Assembly: GCF_000156395.1 (NCBI RefSeq)
Contig: NZ_GG703818.1
Location: 644,326 to 708,325 of the forward strand
DNA length: 64,000 nt
Direction: 5' to 3'
Source: Providencia rustigianii DSM 4541
Lineage (GTDB): Bacteria > Pseudomonadota > Gammaproteobacteria > Enterobacterales > Enterobacteriaceae
A model generated the notes under the pieces. The model worked only from the letters and a program-made list of their open reading frames with translations. It made no database searches and was not told the DNA's origin. Position 1 is the first letter of the stretch. Every line of letters starts with the position of its first letter. The translations under genes and the position numbers were made by a program. Positions 45,722 through 55,993 of the stretch are shown piece by piece.

Positions 45722-46000
45722 TCTGTATTCCTTCTCTATGAGTTTCGTGGTAACCCGCAACAGAGATCAAGACAGAAGGTCACCAATGCAAATTCAATGC
45801 ATTTAACTTAAGTAGAGACAGAAAAGCAGCAAATGAAACTAAAAGCAATCATAATTCTTACTAATGGGATATATAGAAGAATTATCTGAAGCAATCTAAT
45901 CAATTTGAGGTAGGCGATGCAAACAATAAAAATGCACCTTAGTCTGTTGATATTCAACTTTTGGGGTGCATTTATTTTCAATAACAATTTTAATTAGTAA
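45722..46000. other. Gap between vgrG and epmA
   Basis: 279 AT-rich bases that hold the presumed vgrG promoter and the epmA terminator at 45930-45973. Nothing else recognised. Confidence 0.5.
45930..45973 (-). terminator. epmA terminator
   Basis: Arms AAATGCACC and GGTGCATTT separated by about 26 bases; on the minus strand the hairpin is followed by a T-rich stretch. It lies 27 bases after the epmA stop. Confidence 0.7.
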
Positions 46001-46978
46001 CTATGCAATCGTCACAGGGAACGCAATTACATCACTGATCCGTTCGGCATTGAGCGCTAGCATCATTAAACGGTCAACCCCCACTGCGACACCAGAACAG
46101 TCAGGAAGACCATGTTCAAGAGCGGCAAGTAGATGCTCATCAATCGGCTGGATAGGTAATCCCATCGCTGCACGCTTACGATTATCTTGTTCAAAACGCT
46201 GGCGCTGTTCATGTACATCCGTCAACTCGTGGAAGCCATTCGCCAGTTCCATACCTTTATAATAGACTTCAAAGCGTTCTGCGACACGATGGTCTTCAGT
46301 ACTAATAACGGCTAATGATGCTTGAGTCGCTGGGAAATGGTAGACCACTGCTGGCTTATCTTTACCTATATGAGGTTCAACGCCCATCGTAAATAGCAAC
46401 TGCAATAACGTATCACGATCCTCTTCTTGATCCGCAATATTGCTTAAATCTAAGCGTGCGGCCACGTCTCTCAGTTCACTTTTTTCTGCTGATAACGGAT
46501 CAATATTCAAATGGCGTAAGAAAGCTTGCTGATAGGATAATAATTCAGCACTGTCACATTCGAGAACTTGCTGTAGAAGGTCATCCACTTCATTGATTAA
46601 ACGGTACATATCAAAATGAGGACGATACCATTCTAGCATTGTAAATTCAGGATTATGGTGTCTTCCAGCTTCTTCATTACGGAAGCTGCGGGACATTTGA
46701 TAGATAGGACCGCTCCCCGCTGCCAGTAATCTCTTCATATGGTATTCAGGGCTGGTCATTAAATATAAGTTAATGCCCTGAGCAGCGCCGGGTCCCACAA
46801 AGCGAGTTTCAAATGGAACAAGATGAATGTCAGTCACGGTTGCCTGACTCATGGCGGGTGTATCTACCTCAAGTACACAGCGATCAGCAAAAAAGCGTCT
46901 AATTTCCGCAATAATTTTTGCGCGCTGTAACAGGTTAGCGATGGGGGCAGTTGGCTGCCAATTCGCTACTTCACTCAT
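46001..46978 (-). CDS. epmA: EF-P--(R)-beta-lysine ligase EpmA
   Basis: EpmA (325 aa) activates (R)-beta-lysine and attaches it to Lys34 of EF-P. It resembles the catalytic core of class II lysyl-tRNA synthetase without the anticodon domain: motif 2 [24 protein letters not shown] and motif 3 [12 protein letters not shown]. The ATG at 46978 gives the length and N-terminus of the E. coli protein; an in-frame extension of 20 residues has no homology. EF-P and EpmB are encoded at 58.9-60.5 kb. The location divergent from frdA is conserved. Confidence 0.95.
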   Translation of the reverse strand: MSEVANWQPTAPIANLLQRAKIIAEIRRFFADRCVLEVDTPAMSQATVTDIHLVPFETRFVGPGAAQGINLYLMTSPEYHMKRLLAAGSGPIYQMSRSFRNEEAGRHHNPEFTMLEWYRPHFDMYRLINEVDDLLQQVLECDSAELLSYQQAFLRHLNIDPLSAEKSELRDVAARLDLSNIADQEEDRDTLLQLLFTMGVEPHIGKDKPAVVYHFPATQASLAVISTEDHRVAERFEVYYKGMELANGFHELTDVHEQRQRFEQDNRKRAAMGLPIQPIDEHLLAALEHGLPDCSGVAVGVDRLMMLALNAERISDVIAFPVTIA

Positions 46979-47763
46979 TAAAATGACTCCAAAATAAACA
47001 TAGTCGTGCAGTGTACTCACCTCATACCCAACACACAATGGAATATTGTGGATAAAACGCCCTATTTGAGTACCGATAGATAATAGCGAAGTAAGGTGAG
47101 AAAGATGGAGGGATTATCTCCTGCTTTATACGATTAGGCAAAAAGCTTTCCCATCAACTTTTAACAATTGATTAAAAAAAAACAAAAACATGATTTTTTC
47201 TTATAACTTGTGATGTGATTGTTAAAAAAAACAATCCCCCGTTACTTACTTGGCACATTTAAAAAATGATTTCTCAGTAAAAAAGTTAAACCGTTTTTAA
47301 AATAGTGAACTCATTCGCAATTTTCTATTCGATATGAATTTAGAATTTTCCCCAAAAGCACCCTATTATCGACTACAAACAGGTTAAACCCGACGATTTT
47401 AGTTGGTTTTTCATGCTAGGAATTCGTGTAAGATTAATGATAATTATTTGATATTTCTTTTTATTATTTCCATTTCCTCTCTAAACGTCTTAGAGAGAGA
47501 AACAATTTACAAAAAGAAGACGCAGATCACATTTTGTAGGTAATATCACCCAAAACACCTTTCTATATCAAATTTATCCCAGACACTATTCGCTATAATT
47601 ACCAACATAATAAGTCGTTATTAGCTATTATATATCTACGATTAGAAAAAGATTTTTTGCAGTTTAGCCTAAAGGCAAGCTGGAATTGAGATAGCTAAGC
47701 ACTAAAAGTATTTAAAAGAATTTATTAATTTACTAATTTACACTTGAACAATGGAGAAGCGCA
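46979..47763. other. 785-base region between epmA and frdA
   Basis: A long AT-rich gap between divergent genes, with no gene or RNA that I can support. It holds a probable frdA promoter (47558-47599) and must include the epmA promoter. Fumarate reductase operons are activated by FNR and repressed by NarL with nitrate; only a partial FNR site is visible. The remaining few hundred bases are unexplained. Confidence 0.5.
47558..47599 (+). promoter_or_regulatory. Candidate frdA promoter with an FNR half-site
   Basis: A TATAAT -10 box (47594-47599) is preceded, centred about 41 bases before the expected start, by an ATCAA FNR half-site (47567-47571). This is the position of a class II FNR activator. 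The other half-site is degenerate, so strength is uncertain. The untranslated leader would be about 155 bases. Confidence 0.45.
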
Positions 47764-49560
47764 GTGCAAACCTTCAATGCCGATTTAGCGATTATCGGGG
47801 CCGGGGGCGCAGGCTTACGAGCAGCAATTGCTGCTGCTGAAGCAAATCCCAATATCAAGATTGCTCTGATCTCAAAAGTTTACCCAATGCGTAGCCATAC
47901 CGTGGCAGCAGAGGGAGGATCAGCCGCAGTTACTCAAGCCCATGACTCCTTTGACTATCATTTCAATGATACTGTTTCTGGTGGTGACTGGCTGTGTGAG
48001 CAAGATGTCGTCGATTATTTCGTCGAGCACTGCCCAACAGAAATGACCCAACTAGAACAATGGGGCTGCCCGTGGAGCCGTAAACCAGATGGTTCAGTTA
48101 ACGTTCGCCGTTTCGGTGGGATGAAAATTGAGCGTACATGGTTTGCCGCGGATAAAACCGGCTTCCATATGCTGCACACCTTGTTCCAGACATCATTGAA
48201 ATATCCTCAGATCCAACGTTTCGATGAGCATTTCGTTCTCGATATTATTGTCGATGAAGGTCAAGCTCGTGGTTTAGTTGCTCTGAACATGATGGAAGGT
48301 ACTAAAGTACAAATCCGTGCAAATGCTATCGTTATGGCTACTGGTGGTGCGGGTCGTGTGTATCGTTATAACACCAACGGCGGTATCGTAACAGGTGATG
48401 GTATGGGTATGGCACTTCGCCATGGCGTACCACTACGTGATATGGAATTCGTTCAGTATCACCCAACAGGTCTGCCAGGTTCAGGTATCCTGATGACTGA
48501 AGGTTGCCGTGGTGAAGGTGGTATTCTTGTCAATAAAGATGGTTACCGCTATCTGCAAGATTACGGAATGGGTCCAGAAACCCCACTGGGCAAACCAGAA
48601 AATAAATATATGGAACTGGGTCCTCGTGACAAAGTTTCTCAAGCATTCTGGCACGAATGGCGTGCAGGTCGCACTATCAGCACTCCTCGTGGTGATGTTG
48701 TGTATCTGGATCTGCGTCACCTCGGTGCTGAAAAACTACATGAACGCCTACCATTCATTTGTGAATTAGCAAAAGCTTACGTCGGTGTTGACCCTGTTAA
48801 CGAGCCAATTCCAGTTCGTCCAACAGCGCACTACACCATGGGCGGTATCGAAACCGACCAACGTACAGAAACTCGCATTAAAGGTCTATTTGCTGTGGGT
48901 GAATGTTCGTCTGTTGGTTTACATGGTGCAAACCGTTTAGGCTCTAACTCACTCGCAGAATTAGTGGTATTCGGTCGCTTAGCCGGTGAAGAAGCTGCAC
49001 GTCATGCAGCGGAAGCAACTCCAGCAAATGCAAGTGCTATCGAAGCTCGTACTCGTGATATTGACAACGACCTACATAAACTCTTAAACCAAAAAGGTAA
49101 TGAGAGCTGGGCGAAAATTCGTGATGAATTAGGGTTATCAATGGAAGAAGGTTGCGGTATCTACCGTACCCCTGAATTGATGCAAAAAACAGTTGATAAG
49201 ATTGCAGAACTGAAAGAGCGTTTCAAGAAAGTCGAAATCACTGACCATAGCAGCGTATTCAATACTGACTTACTGTACACCATCGAGCTGGGCTTCGGCT
49301 TAGACGTCGCGGAATGTATGGCTCACTCTGCGATTAATCGTAAAGAGTCCCGCGGTGCTCACCAACGTCTCGACGAAGGTTGCACTGAACGTGATGATGT
49401 AAACTTCCTGAAACACACGCTGGCATTCTATAATCCAGAAGGCGCACCACGCCTTGAGTATTCTGATGTGAAAATTACTAAATCACAACCAGCGAAACGT
49501 GTGTATGGTGCTGAAGGGGCAGCTCAAGACAAGGCGAATAAGGAGCAGGCTAATGGGTGA
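47764..49560 (+). CDS. frdA: Fumarate reductase flavoprotein subunit
   Basis: FrdA (598 aa) reduces fumarate to succinate in anaerobic respiration. FAD is covalently held through His45 in [10 protein letters not shown], after the dinucleotide motif [17 protein letters not shown]. The substrate-site residues in [21 protein letters not shown], and [11 protein letters not shown] and [19 protein letters not shown], are present. The start codon is GTG with a GGAGA ribosome binding site. The stop overlaps frdB by eight bases. Confidence 0.97.
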   Translation: MQTFNADLAIIGAGGAGLRAAIAAAEANPNIKIALISKVYPMRSHTVAAEGGSAAVTQAHDSFDYHFNDTVSGGDWLCEQDVVDYFVEHCPTEMTQLEQWGCPWSRKPDGSVNVRRFGGMKIERTWFAADKTGFHMLHTLFQTSLKYPQIQRFDEHFVLDIIVDEGQARGLVALNMMEGTKVQIRANAIVMATGGAGRVYRYNTNGGIVTGDGMGMALRHGVPLRDMEFVQYHPTGLPGSGILMTEGCRGEGGILVNKDGYRYLQDYGMGPETPLGKPENKYMELGPRDKVSQAFWHEWRAGRTISTPRGDVVYLDLRHLGAEKLHERLPFICELAKAYVGVDPVNEPIPVRPTAHYTMGGIETDQRTETRIKGLFAVGECSSVGLHGANRLGSNSLAELVVFGRLAGEEAARHAAEATPANASAIEARTRDIDNDLHKLLNQKGNESWAKIRDELGLSMEEGCGIYRTPELMQKTVDKIAELKERFKKVEITDHSSVFNTDLLYTIELGFGLDVAECMAHSAINRKESRGAHQRLDEGCTERDDVNFLKHTLAFYNPEGAPRLEYSDVKITKSQPAKRVYGAEGAAQDKANKEQANG

Positions 49561-50287
49561 GATGCAACACTTAAAAATGGAGATCATGCGCTTCAATCCA
49601 GAAACGGATAGTGAGCCCCATTTAGTGACTTATGATGTCCCTTACGATGCGCAAACGTCTTTGTTAGATGCATTGGGTTATATCAAAGATAACTTAGCGC
49701 CGGATCTGTCTTATCGCTGGTCTTGCCGTATGGCTATCTGCGGTTCTTGCGGCATGATGGTTGATAATGTACCGAAGCTGGCTTGTAAAACATTCCTCCG
49801 TGAATACCCACAAGGAATGAAAGTTGAGCCACTGGGTAACTTCCCTATCGAGCGCGACCTTGTTGTTGATATGACTAGCTTTATCGAACGTTTAGAAGCG
49901 ATCAAACCGTATATTATTGGTAATGATCGTAAACTGTCTGAAGGTCCGAATAAGCAAACTCCTGCTCAGATGGCGAAATATCACCAGTTCTCTGGCTGTA
50001 TTAACTGCGGTCTGTGCTATGCAGCTTGCCCGCAATTTGGTCTGAACCCTGAGTTCTTAGGCCCTGCGGCTATCACATTAGCAGAGCGCTACAACCTCGA
50101 TAACCGTGACCACGGTGCAAAAGAGCGTATGCCACTGTTAAATGGTGACAACGGTGTTTGGAGCTGTACGTTTGTAGGCTACTGCTCTGAAGTCTGTCCT
50201 AAGCATGTCGACCCTGCGGCCGCTATCCAGCAAGGTAAAGTTGCCAGCGCGCAAGACTTTGTTATCGCCATGCTGAAGCCACGATAA
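49553..50287 (+). CDS. frdB: Fumarate reductase iron-sulfur subunit
   Basis: FrdB (244 aa) carries electrons from menaquinol to FrdA through three clusters: [2Fe-2S] in [13 protein letters not shown], [4Fe-4S] in [12 protein letters not shown] and [3Fe-4S] in [16 protein letters not shown]. The ATG at 49553 ([19 protein letters not shown]) gives the standard length and lies inside the end of frdA; an 18-residue extension from 49499 is frdA shadow. Confidence 0.97.
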   Translation: MGEMQHLKMEIMRFNPETDSEPHLVTYDVPYDAQTSLLDALGYIKDNLAPDLSYRWSCRMAICGSCGMMVDNVPKLACKTFLREYPQGMKVEPLGNFPIERDLVVDMTSFIERLEAIKPYIIGNDRKLSEGPNKQTPAQMAKYHQFSGCINCGLCYAACPQFGLNPEFLGPAAITLAERYNLDNRDHGAKERMPLLNGDNGVWSCTFVGYCSEVCPKHVDPAAAIQQGKVASAQDFVIAMLKPR

Positions 50288-50301
50288 GGAGAATTGAAGT
50301 C

Positions 50302-50697
50302 ATGACAACAAAACGTAAACCCTATGTACGGGAAATGAAAGGCGACTGGTGGCAAAAACTCGGTTTTTACCGTTTTTACATCATGCGCGAAAGCACTTCC
50401 GTTCTTCAGGTCTGGTTTAGTATTTTAGTCCTGTACGGAGTCTTTGCTCTGAAAAGTGGTCCAGAATCATGGGCTGGCTTTGTTGGATTCTTAAGTAATC
50501 CAATCATTCTGATCATTAACTTAGTGACATTGGCTGCCACACTGCTACACACCACAACGTGGTTTAAGTTAGCACCGAAAGCTGTCTCTATTATTGTGAA
50601 AGATAATAAAATGCCAGATGAGCCTATCGTTAAAGGCTTCTGGGCTCTGACTATCGTCGTCACTGCGGCTATTTTAGCAATCGCATTACTATTTTAA
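50302..50697 (+). CDS. frdC: Fumarate reductase membrane anchor subunit C
   Basis: FrdC (131 aa) is one of two membrane anchors that hold FrdAB and bind menaquinol. Three helices are visible after the polar N-terminus [31 protein letters not shown] segment. The conserved [14 protein letters not shown] block includes quinone-site residues. It starts 14 bases after frdB with an AAGGAGA ribosome binding site. Confidence 0.95.
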   Translation: MTTKRKPYVREMKGDWWQKLGFYRFYIMRESTSVLQVWFSILVLYGVFALKSGPESWAGFVGFLSNPIILIINLVTLAATLLHTTTWFKLAPKAVSIIVKDNKMPDEPIVKGFWALTIVVTAAILAIALLF

Positions 50698-50712
50698 TCG
50701 AAGGAGAATCTG

Positions 50713-51066
50713 ATGAATCTAACGCCTAAACGTTCCGATGAGCCGATTTTCTGGGGATTATTTGGTGCAGGTGGTATGTGGAGCGCCGTTATTGGCCCTG
50801 CAGTCATCATCTTACTGGGTATTTTAATCCCATTAGGTGTTGCACCAGAAATGCTGAGCTATGAGCGCATTATGGCATTTAGCCAAAGCTTTATCGGTCG
50901 TATTTTCTTATTACTGATGATTATTTTGCCTGTATGGTGTGGTATGCACCGTATCCACCACACCCTGCACGATTTTAAAGTGCATGTTCCTGCAACAAAA
51001 TGGGTGTTCTACGGCAGCTCTGCAATCATTAGTGTTATCGCGATTATCGGTGTATTCACTCTATAA
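50713..51066 (+). CDS. frdD: Fumarate reductase membrane anchor subunit D
   Basis: FrdD (117 aa) is the second anchor, with three helices and conserved [23 protein letters not shown] and [16 protein letters not shown]. It is the last gene of frdABCD, 15 bases after frdC, preceded by AAGGAGA. Confidence 0.95.
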   Translation: MNLTPKRSDEPIFWGLFGAGGMWSAVIGPAVIILLGILIPLGVAPEMLSYERIMAFSQSFIGRIFLLLMIILPVWCGMHRIHHTLHDFKVHVPATKWVFYGSSAIISVIAIIGVFTL

Positions 51067-51097
51067 TCATTAAGTCGATAATATAAGTTACGAATAA

Positions 51098-51135
51098 ATA
51101 CCCCATCAACTCATTGAGTGCTGGGGTATTTTTTT
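51098..51135 (+). terminator. frdABCD terminator
   Basis: Arms ATACCCC and GGGGTAT around an 18-base loop containing a small CTCA-TTGAG dyad, followed by a run of T residues to 51135. Confidence 0.88.
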
Positions 51136-51226
51136 ATCTTCAGAATATTGTTCCCTACATTTAGAATTACTTTATTGAATGCTATGATGCGGCTATTCGC
51201 TGAAATAATGCTAAGAGATAACCAAG

Positions 51227-51811
51227 ATGGACACTCAACCGAAGAAACCAAGAACTAAGCCCGCTGAAGAGCGTTTGAATGAGCTAATGAATGCAGCTGA
51301 GCAATTATTTCTGTCGAAAGGTTTTGTGGCAACAACGGTGAGTGATATTGTCGCAGCAGCTGATGTGGCAAAAGGGACTTTTTATCATTATTTTCAATCT
51401 AAAAACGAAATTATGGATGCCTTGCGCACCCGTTATATGGATTGGTATTTAGGGCACATTGCGGAGGCGTTTTCACAGTATCAATCAGCTTCTTCACAGT
51501 TAAAATCATGGTGCGAAAACAGCGTTAAATACTATGTTGAAAAACAATCGCTCCACGATATGCTATTTCACGATGAATATCATGGACATACAAACAACCA
51601 TGAACAACGAGCCATCGAGCAAATTAAACAAATATTAGCCCTTGGTGAGCAGCAACAAGAGTGGCAGGCATCACCACCTGAACTTATCGCCACAATGATT
51701 TATCATTCAATGCATGCTGCGGTGGATAACCTAGCAACTTCACATGAATATAACCAAGATACTTTGAATAAGCTGCTTTATAACTGCTTCTTAAAATTAC
51801 TTAGTAAATAA
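51227..51811 (+). CDS. TetR-family transcriptional regulator
   Basis: A 194-aa TetR-type repressor. The N-terminal DNA-binding domain is clear: LMNAAEQLFLSKGFVATTVSDIVAAADVAKGTFYHYFQSKNEIMD. The ligand-binding part (about residues 70-194) is not recognisable. It is convergent with an MFS transporter gene, which is a possible target. A proline/lysine-rich tail precedes the HTH. Confidence 0.88.
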   Translation: MDTQPKKPRTKPAEERLNELMNAAEQLFLSKGFVATTVSDIVAAADVAKGTFYHYFQSKNEIMDALRTRYMDWYLGHIAEAFSQYQSASSQLKSWCENSVKYYVEKQSLHDMLFHDEYHGHTNNHEQRAIEQIKQILALGEQQQEWQASPPELIATMIYHSMHAAVDNLATSHEYNQDTLNKLLYNCFLKLLSK

Positions 51812-51816
51812 GAAAT

Positions 51817-51839
51817 ACCCCGCAGATTCGCTACGGGGT
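51817..51839. terminator. Bidirectional terminator between tetR-type and MFS genes
   Basis: Hairpin with arms ACCCCG and CGGGGT between convergent genes, flanked by A/T-rich sequence. Confidence 0.65.
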
Positions 51840-51846
51840 TAATCAT

Positions 51847-53040
51847 TTAATTAAACTCTAATTCTTTTGATTTGGGTAACCAACGAGTCAGGAAGAATAA
51901 TGCGCCGCACAATGCAATAAAACATCCAGCATACCCTAAGTGAAAATCACTCAAATAAGTAATGACCAGCGGTGTTACTCCCCCAATACATACAGAAGCT
52001 CCATTATAGCCAGCACCTAACATTGCGGTATTACCATGAACAACTCTTGCAAGTACAGCAGGTAAATTTGCCAATATCATTGAAGAACACCCTGCAATCG
52101 AGAGCTGTGCAAGGCAAACTAACATTAGGTTATCAAGCTGAAGCGTAAAATAAACCGGGGCTGCTAATAGCACTAGTGCAGCGACTCCAATCCGGTATAT
52201 TCTCAATGGCGTGCTATATTTTGTTGTCCACCAACAACTTAAAATAATCAGTGCTAACAAAAGCCCGGAAGATATTAGAGGAAAAATATCCTTTAATACA
52301 TCATGCTTCAAATGCCTCACAATAACAGAACCAGACAAGTTTTGTGAATAAAAAGCAACTGAAGCTGGCGCTGTTAACAAGAATAAGTAAATAATGCCTA
52401 GCCAATTAAACGCTCGCTTTACTGGTCTGTTTGCCCGTTTTTCTGGTAGCTTCGTTCTAAACCAAAAACTCATTCCTATATTGAACAAGCCTACCAATAG
52501 AGGGATCCGCCAACCAATGCTATGCATTGTTTCTTTATCAAGAACTTGCTGTAAAAAAAACACTAATCCTGTAGAAATAATAACACCTACAACTATGCTT
52601 CCAGAAATCAGCGCAGCAATTTTAGCTCGCTCATCTTCTTGCACATCAGAGAATAAATACGTTACCAAGGATGGATATTCCCCTCCAAAACTAAAGGATA
52701 GAGCAAGCTGAAAAATTAGAATAGCAAGGGGCGTATAGACCCCTAGTAATTGAATCGGCAACAATGCCATACATAATGTCGCTATCCCCGTGATTGAACT
52801 TGTTAGGACTAATGCTGCCTTTTTCCCCGCAGTATCGGCATAACGCCCTATAACTACACCACCAATAGGTCGAATTAAAAAACGTAATGCAAAAATACCC
52901 CATACCATTAATGTTGATTGGGAATAACCTAGTTTCTCCAGTTCGGCACTCAGGTAAACAGATATTGCTGCAAATACTGCAATATCATAATATTCCAGCG
53001 CATTTCCTGCAGCTGCACCAAATCGATATTTCCATTTCAT
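51847..53040 (-). CDS. MFS transporter (metabolite:proton symporter type)
   Basis: A 397-aa major facilitator protein with twelve helices. The N-terminal GAAAGNALEYYDIAVFAAISVYLS and RFLIRPIGGVVIGRYADTAGKKAAL are typical of the sugar/metabolite:H+ symporter group that includes ProP and ShiA-like carriers (LEYYD and the RP-G-R-D-GRK loop). Proteins of that group are usually somewhat longer (430-500 aa). Substrate unknown. It is transcribed in the same direction as, and just after, the LuxR-type regulator gene upstream. Confidence 0.88.
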   Translation of the reverse strand: MKWKYRFGAAAGNALEYYDIAVFAAISVYLSAELEKLGYSQSTLMVWGIFALRFLIRPIGGVVIGRYADTAGKKAALVLTSSITGIATLCMALLPIQLLGVYTPLAILIFQLALSFSFGGEYPSLVTYLFSDVQEDERAKIAALISGSIVVGVIISTGLVFFLQQVLDKETMHSIGWRIPLLVGLFNIGMSFWFRTKLPEKRANRPVKRAFNWLGIIYLFLLTAPASVAFYSQNLSGSVIVRHLKHDVLKDIFPLISSGLLLALIILSCWWTTKYSTPLRIYRIGVAALVLLAAPVYFTLQLDNLMLVCLAQLSIAGCSSMILANLPAVLARVVHGNTAMLGAGYNGASVCIGGVTPLVITYLSDFHLGYAGCFIALCGALFFLTRWLPKSKELEFN

Positions 53041-53092
53041 TGTGTCATCCTTGTTGTAAGATTTTTATCCTTAATACATATTCATGAAAAAA

Positions 53093-53869
53093 TTAGGGAT
53101 AACTCACTAGCATTTCTAAACAGGCTAATGTAATTCCATGATCTTTAAGAACCGTAAATAATCCACTTGAGGAAACATGTGGGCAATTTAATTTTTCTTT
53201 AATACGCTGAATGCGCTTATGCTCATTTGCTTCCGAACAGCCTTGAATATAACTAATTTCTTTTACCTTACAGTGGGAAAGTAATAAACGAATAGTGATC
53301 ATTTCTTTACGTGTGAAACGAATGTTACCGAAACGCATATATTGATGTATGTCGAGTAAATCATTATCTACTTCATTTTTGGAACCATTACCCCCGGTTG
53401 ATAAAATAATATTTTCTCTTTGTGGTAAAAAAGAATCATCATCTTTCTGCCAAATACTTTGTGCATAGTCTGAAACAATAGCCCTATATTTATATATTGC
53501 ATTAATTTCCTTTATCGATAATTTACTTTTCGAATTAATTGATGCTAATTCAAAAACATTCCCATATTTCGTACAGAGATCAACTTTAATTTTTTTCTTA
53601 TCTACTTTTACTAAAGTATCTGTATATGCCTTAGAGTAATTATCCCAATATTGAATTCCCGATGATAGTCGCTCACTGATTAAAAGGTCGAGATCATCGC
53701 TCCAATAGATTAAAACCCACTCATAATTACTTGATATAGTGAATATTTTCCTCTCTGACAAATCAACCCTACTGAAGGATAAATCCATATCATCCCAATT
53801 AAACTGACTAGAAAATATATTTCTTAATCCATTACATGATTTCTCCAAAAAATCACTTTCAATATTCAT
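53093..53869 (-). CDS. LuxR-type helix-turn-helix regulator
   Basis: A 258-aa protein with a C-terminal HTH resembling LuxR/GerE domains: RFTRKEMITIRLLLSHCKVKEIS and the recognition part EHKRIQRIKEKLNCPHVSS, at about residues 178-245. The N-terminal 150 residues are not a recognisable autoinducer domain. The gene precedes the MFS gene by 52 bases and may control it. The sequence is AT-rich, as is the 200 bases upstream. Confidence 0.75.
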   Translation of the reverse strand: MNIESDFLEKSCNGLRNIFSSQFNWDDMDLSFSRVDLSERKIFTISSNYEWVLIYWSDDLDLLISERLSSGIQYWDNYSKAYTDTLVKVDKKKIKVDLCTKYGNVFELASINSKSKLSIKEINAIYKYRAIVSDYAQSIWQKDDDSFLPQRENIILSTGGNGSKNEVDNDLLDIHQYMRFGNIRFTRKEMITIRLLLSHCKVKEISYIQGCSEANEHKRIQRIKEKLNCPHVSSSGLFTVLKDHGITLACLEMLVSYP

Positions 53870-54087
53870 TTAATCTTCCTTTTTAAATTACACATGAAAT
53901 ATTCATATTTTAAATCGCCAATATCTTTAACATAAAAAAATTAACAACAAAAGATTAAATTAATACGCATTTGAAAATGAAATTTATTTATCTAACTTAA
54001 TATCTCTTCAATCACAAAATATATATCAATTAAAATATACATAATTAAATTTTAAAATTAATTATTATTTAATTATCGGAGGGTAAT

Positions 54088-54339
54088 ATGAAAGAAGATT
54101 GGCATCCTGCGGATATTATTGCCGCAATCAGAAAGAAAGGTTCGACATTATCAGCAATATCTAGATCTGTTGGACTAAACTCCTCAACATTAAACAATGC
54201 TTTATCGCGACGCTGGCCTAAGGGTGAAAGAATTATTGCTGATTTTTTAGAGACAACCCCAGAAAAAATCTGGCCTTCACGTTATATTAACTATCAGATT
54301 CAGAGAAAAAACATTTCTAATATCGTCTTGAAAAAGTAA
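54088..54339 (+). CDS. Nlp/Ner-like DNA-binding protein
   Basis: An 83-aa helix-turn-helix protein resembling E. coli Nlp (SfsB) and phage Mu Ner: DWHPADIIAAIRKKGSTLSAIS and LNNALSRRWPKGERIIADFL, then EKIWPSRY. These proteins bind DNA; the targets of bacterial members are largely unknown (Nlp affects maltose genes). A GGAGGG ribosome binding site precedes the ATG. The upstream 200 bases are very AT-rich. Confidence 0.9.
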   Translation: MKEDWHPADIIAAIRKKGSTLSAISRSVGLNSSTLNNALSRRWPKGERIIADFLETTPEKIWPSRYINYQIQRKNISNIVLKK

Positions 54340-54387
54340 AAACTCTTATTATGTCACTTATAATAATATTTTCTTTGAGTAAAAAAG

Positions 54388-54409
54388 TGGGAGAATATTC
54401 ATTCTCCCA
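54388..54409 (+). terminator. Terminator between nlp-like gene and gdx
   Basis: Nine-base stem TGGGAGAAT/ATTCTCCCA with T-run on the plus strand and A-run (54381-54386) before it, so it works for both convergent genes. Confidence 0.85.
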
Positions 54410-54425
54410 TTTTTGTTTCAATTGA

Positions 54426-54740
54426 TTAACTTGAGACTTTTAAACCAATCAACCCCAGTACTATCAACCCTAAGCTTAATAAGCGGAAGATATTCGCCGA
54501 TTCACCCAGAAAGATAATACCGACAATTGCGGTACCCACTGCCCCGATCCCCGTCCAGATAGCATAAGCGGTTCCTGCTGGAAGATCTCGCATGGCATAA
54601 GCCAATAAGCCCATACTTGCAATAATGGCAAGAATGGTAATGATGCTTGGCGTTAAGCGCGTAAAACCGTGAGTATATTTTAAGCCCACTGCCCATACAA
54701 CTTCTAATAAACCAGCAAATAAAAGGATGATCCAAGCCAT
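54426..54740 (-). CDS. gdx: Guanidinium exporter Gdx (SugE)
   Basis: A 104-aa small multidrug resistance family protein of the Gdx/SugE subtype that exchanges guanidinium for protons. Four helices; the essential glutamate is in [19 protein letters not shown] and the subtype-specific [16 protein letters not shown] and LGES blocks are present. I prefer the ATG at 54740 ([10 protein letters not shown]) because the GGGAAA ribosome binding site is correctly spaced for it; another ATG two codons upstream is in frame. The leader carries a guanidine-II riboswitch, which supports guanidinium as substrate. Confidence 0.93.
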   Translation of the reverse strand: MAWIILLFAGLLEVVWAVGLKYTHGFTRLTPSIITILAIIASMGLLAYAMRDLPAGTAYAIWTGIGAVGTAIVGIIFLGESANIFRLLSLGLIVLGLIGLKVSS

Positions 54741-54763
54741 GGTCATTTTCCCGTTAACTTAAC

Positions 54764-54809
54764 GGGGTCGTCCCCAGTAATTGAATGTGTAATTTCAGGT
54801 CGTCCTGAA
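54764..54809 (-). promoter_or_regulatory. Guanidine-II (mini-ykkC) riboswitch
   Basis: On the minus strand two hairpins each carry an ACGA loop: TTCAGG-ACGA-CCTGAA (54809-54794) and GGGG-ACGA-CCCC (54775-54764). Two GC-closed stem-loops with ACGR tetraloops, 18 bases apart, are the definition of the mini-ykkC motif. The second hairpin is followed by GTTAACGGG, next to the gdx ribosome binding site, so guanidine binding would likely free translation. Confidence 0.93.
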
Positions 54810-55006
54810 CACCGATGATTAGAAATGCATTATAAACATTCAATTTATGAGATTCAAGCGATGATAAATAATAATTAACACCAAATTAACAATAATATTG
54901 CACTTATTCCTACTATATTTTATCCACTAGCACCAATACCATCGCATGATTTTAAATCCACAGGTACAGTATTCACTACTCTCGAATCATGCTCTGAGAA
55001 ATATCC

Positions 55007-55915
55007 ATGAATATCAAAGATATATTATTAGCACTCTGTGTCGTCGTCATTTGGGGCGTCAATTTTGTGATCATAAAGCTTGGCGTAACCGCCCTACCAC
55101 CTTTATTACTTGGCGCACTACGCTTTGTATTCGTGGCATTTCCTGCAATTTTTCTGTTTAAACGCCCTAATATCCCATTTAGGTTATTACTGATTTATGG
55201 ACTCACTATCAGTTTTGGGCAATTTGCATTTCTATTCTGCGCTTTACATGTCGGTATGCCAGCAGGTATTGCCTCGGTGATCTTACAATCTCAGGCCTTT
55301 TTTACCTTACTACTCGGTGCCATCATCTTAAAAGAATCCTTACAACTCAATCATTTTATTGGGATGTTCATTGCTATCGCTGGTCTAGCCGTTTTAGCCA
55401 ATGGGGCAACTGCCGGCGGTATTGATGATATTCCACTGATCGGCTTAGTGTTTATATTAATTGCAGGATTATCTTGGGCGACAGGCAATATCACCAACCG
55501 TATTATTATGCAAAAACAAGGTGATGAAAAATGTAGTGCTCTATCACTGGTTAGTTGGAGTGCTCTGATCCCCATTATCCCTTTTCTATTAAGCTCATGG
55601 ATTTTCGAAGGTGAAACTGCCATCGTCCAAGGTTTAGCCGGGTTTAATTGGTCTATATTTGGCGTGATTATTTATCTTGCTTACTTATCAACATTTGTTG
55701 GTTACGGTTTATGGGGCGTTTTATTAGGCCGTTATGAAGCTTGGCGAGTTGCCCCATTCTCACTGCTCGTTCCCGTTTTTGGTCTCAGTAGCAGCGCATT
55801 ATTCCTTGGTGAGCATATTAATGGCATACAAGTCGCTGGGCTGATTTTGATCATGATAGGTCTGATAACAACGCTATTTGGTAAGAAAATTATTCAAATG
55901 CTGAGACAGCGATAG
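55007..55915 (+). CDS. eamA: EamA-type DMT-family exporter
   Basis: A 302-aa drug/metabolite transporter with ten helices and two EamA repeats. It resembles E. coli EamA (O-acetylserine/cysteine exporter): VVVIWGVNFVIIKLGVTALPP, YGLTISFGQFAFLFCALHVGMPAG and LLGRYEAWRVAPFSLLVPVFGL. Substrate by similarity only. Divergent from gdx, with its own terminator. Confidence 0.88.
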   Translation: MNIKDILLALCVVVIWGVNFVIIKLGVTALPPLLLGALRFVFVAFPAIFLFKRPNIPFRLLLIYGLTISFGQFAFLFCALHVGMPAGIASVILQSQAFFTLLLGAIILKESLQLNHFIGMFIAIAGLAVLANGATAGGIDDIPLIGLVFILIAGLSWATGNITNRIIMQKQGDEKCSALSLVSWSALIPIIPFLLSSWIFEGETAIVQGLAGFNWSIFGVIIYLAYLSTFVGYGLWGVLLGRYEAWRVAPFSLLVPVFGLSSSALFLGEHINGIQVAGLILIMIGLITTLFGKKIIQMLRQR

Positions 55916-55926
55916 CTAACCTATTA

Positions 55927-55957
55927 AAATACCGGAAAGTTTAATACGGTATTTTTT
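55927..55957 (+). terminator. eamA terminator
   Basis: Stem AAATACCG/CGGTATTT followed by T residues, 12 bases after the eamA stop. Confidence 0.82.
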
Positions 55958-55993
55958 CCCTACGATTTTATATTCCCACTATTCGCCACACCC

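Noticed and set aside
44300..45760. Longer VgrG start at 45760.
   Set aside because: Adds 13 residues without homology; the ATG at 45721 has a strong ribosome binding site.
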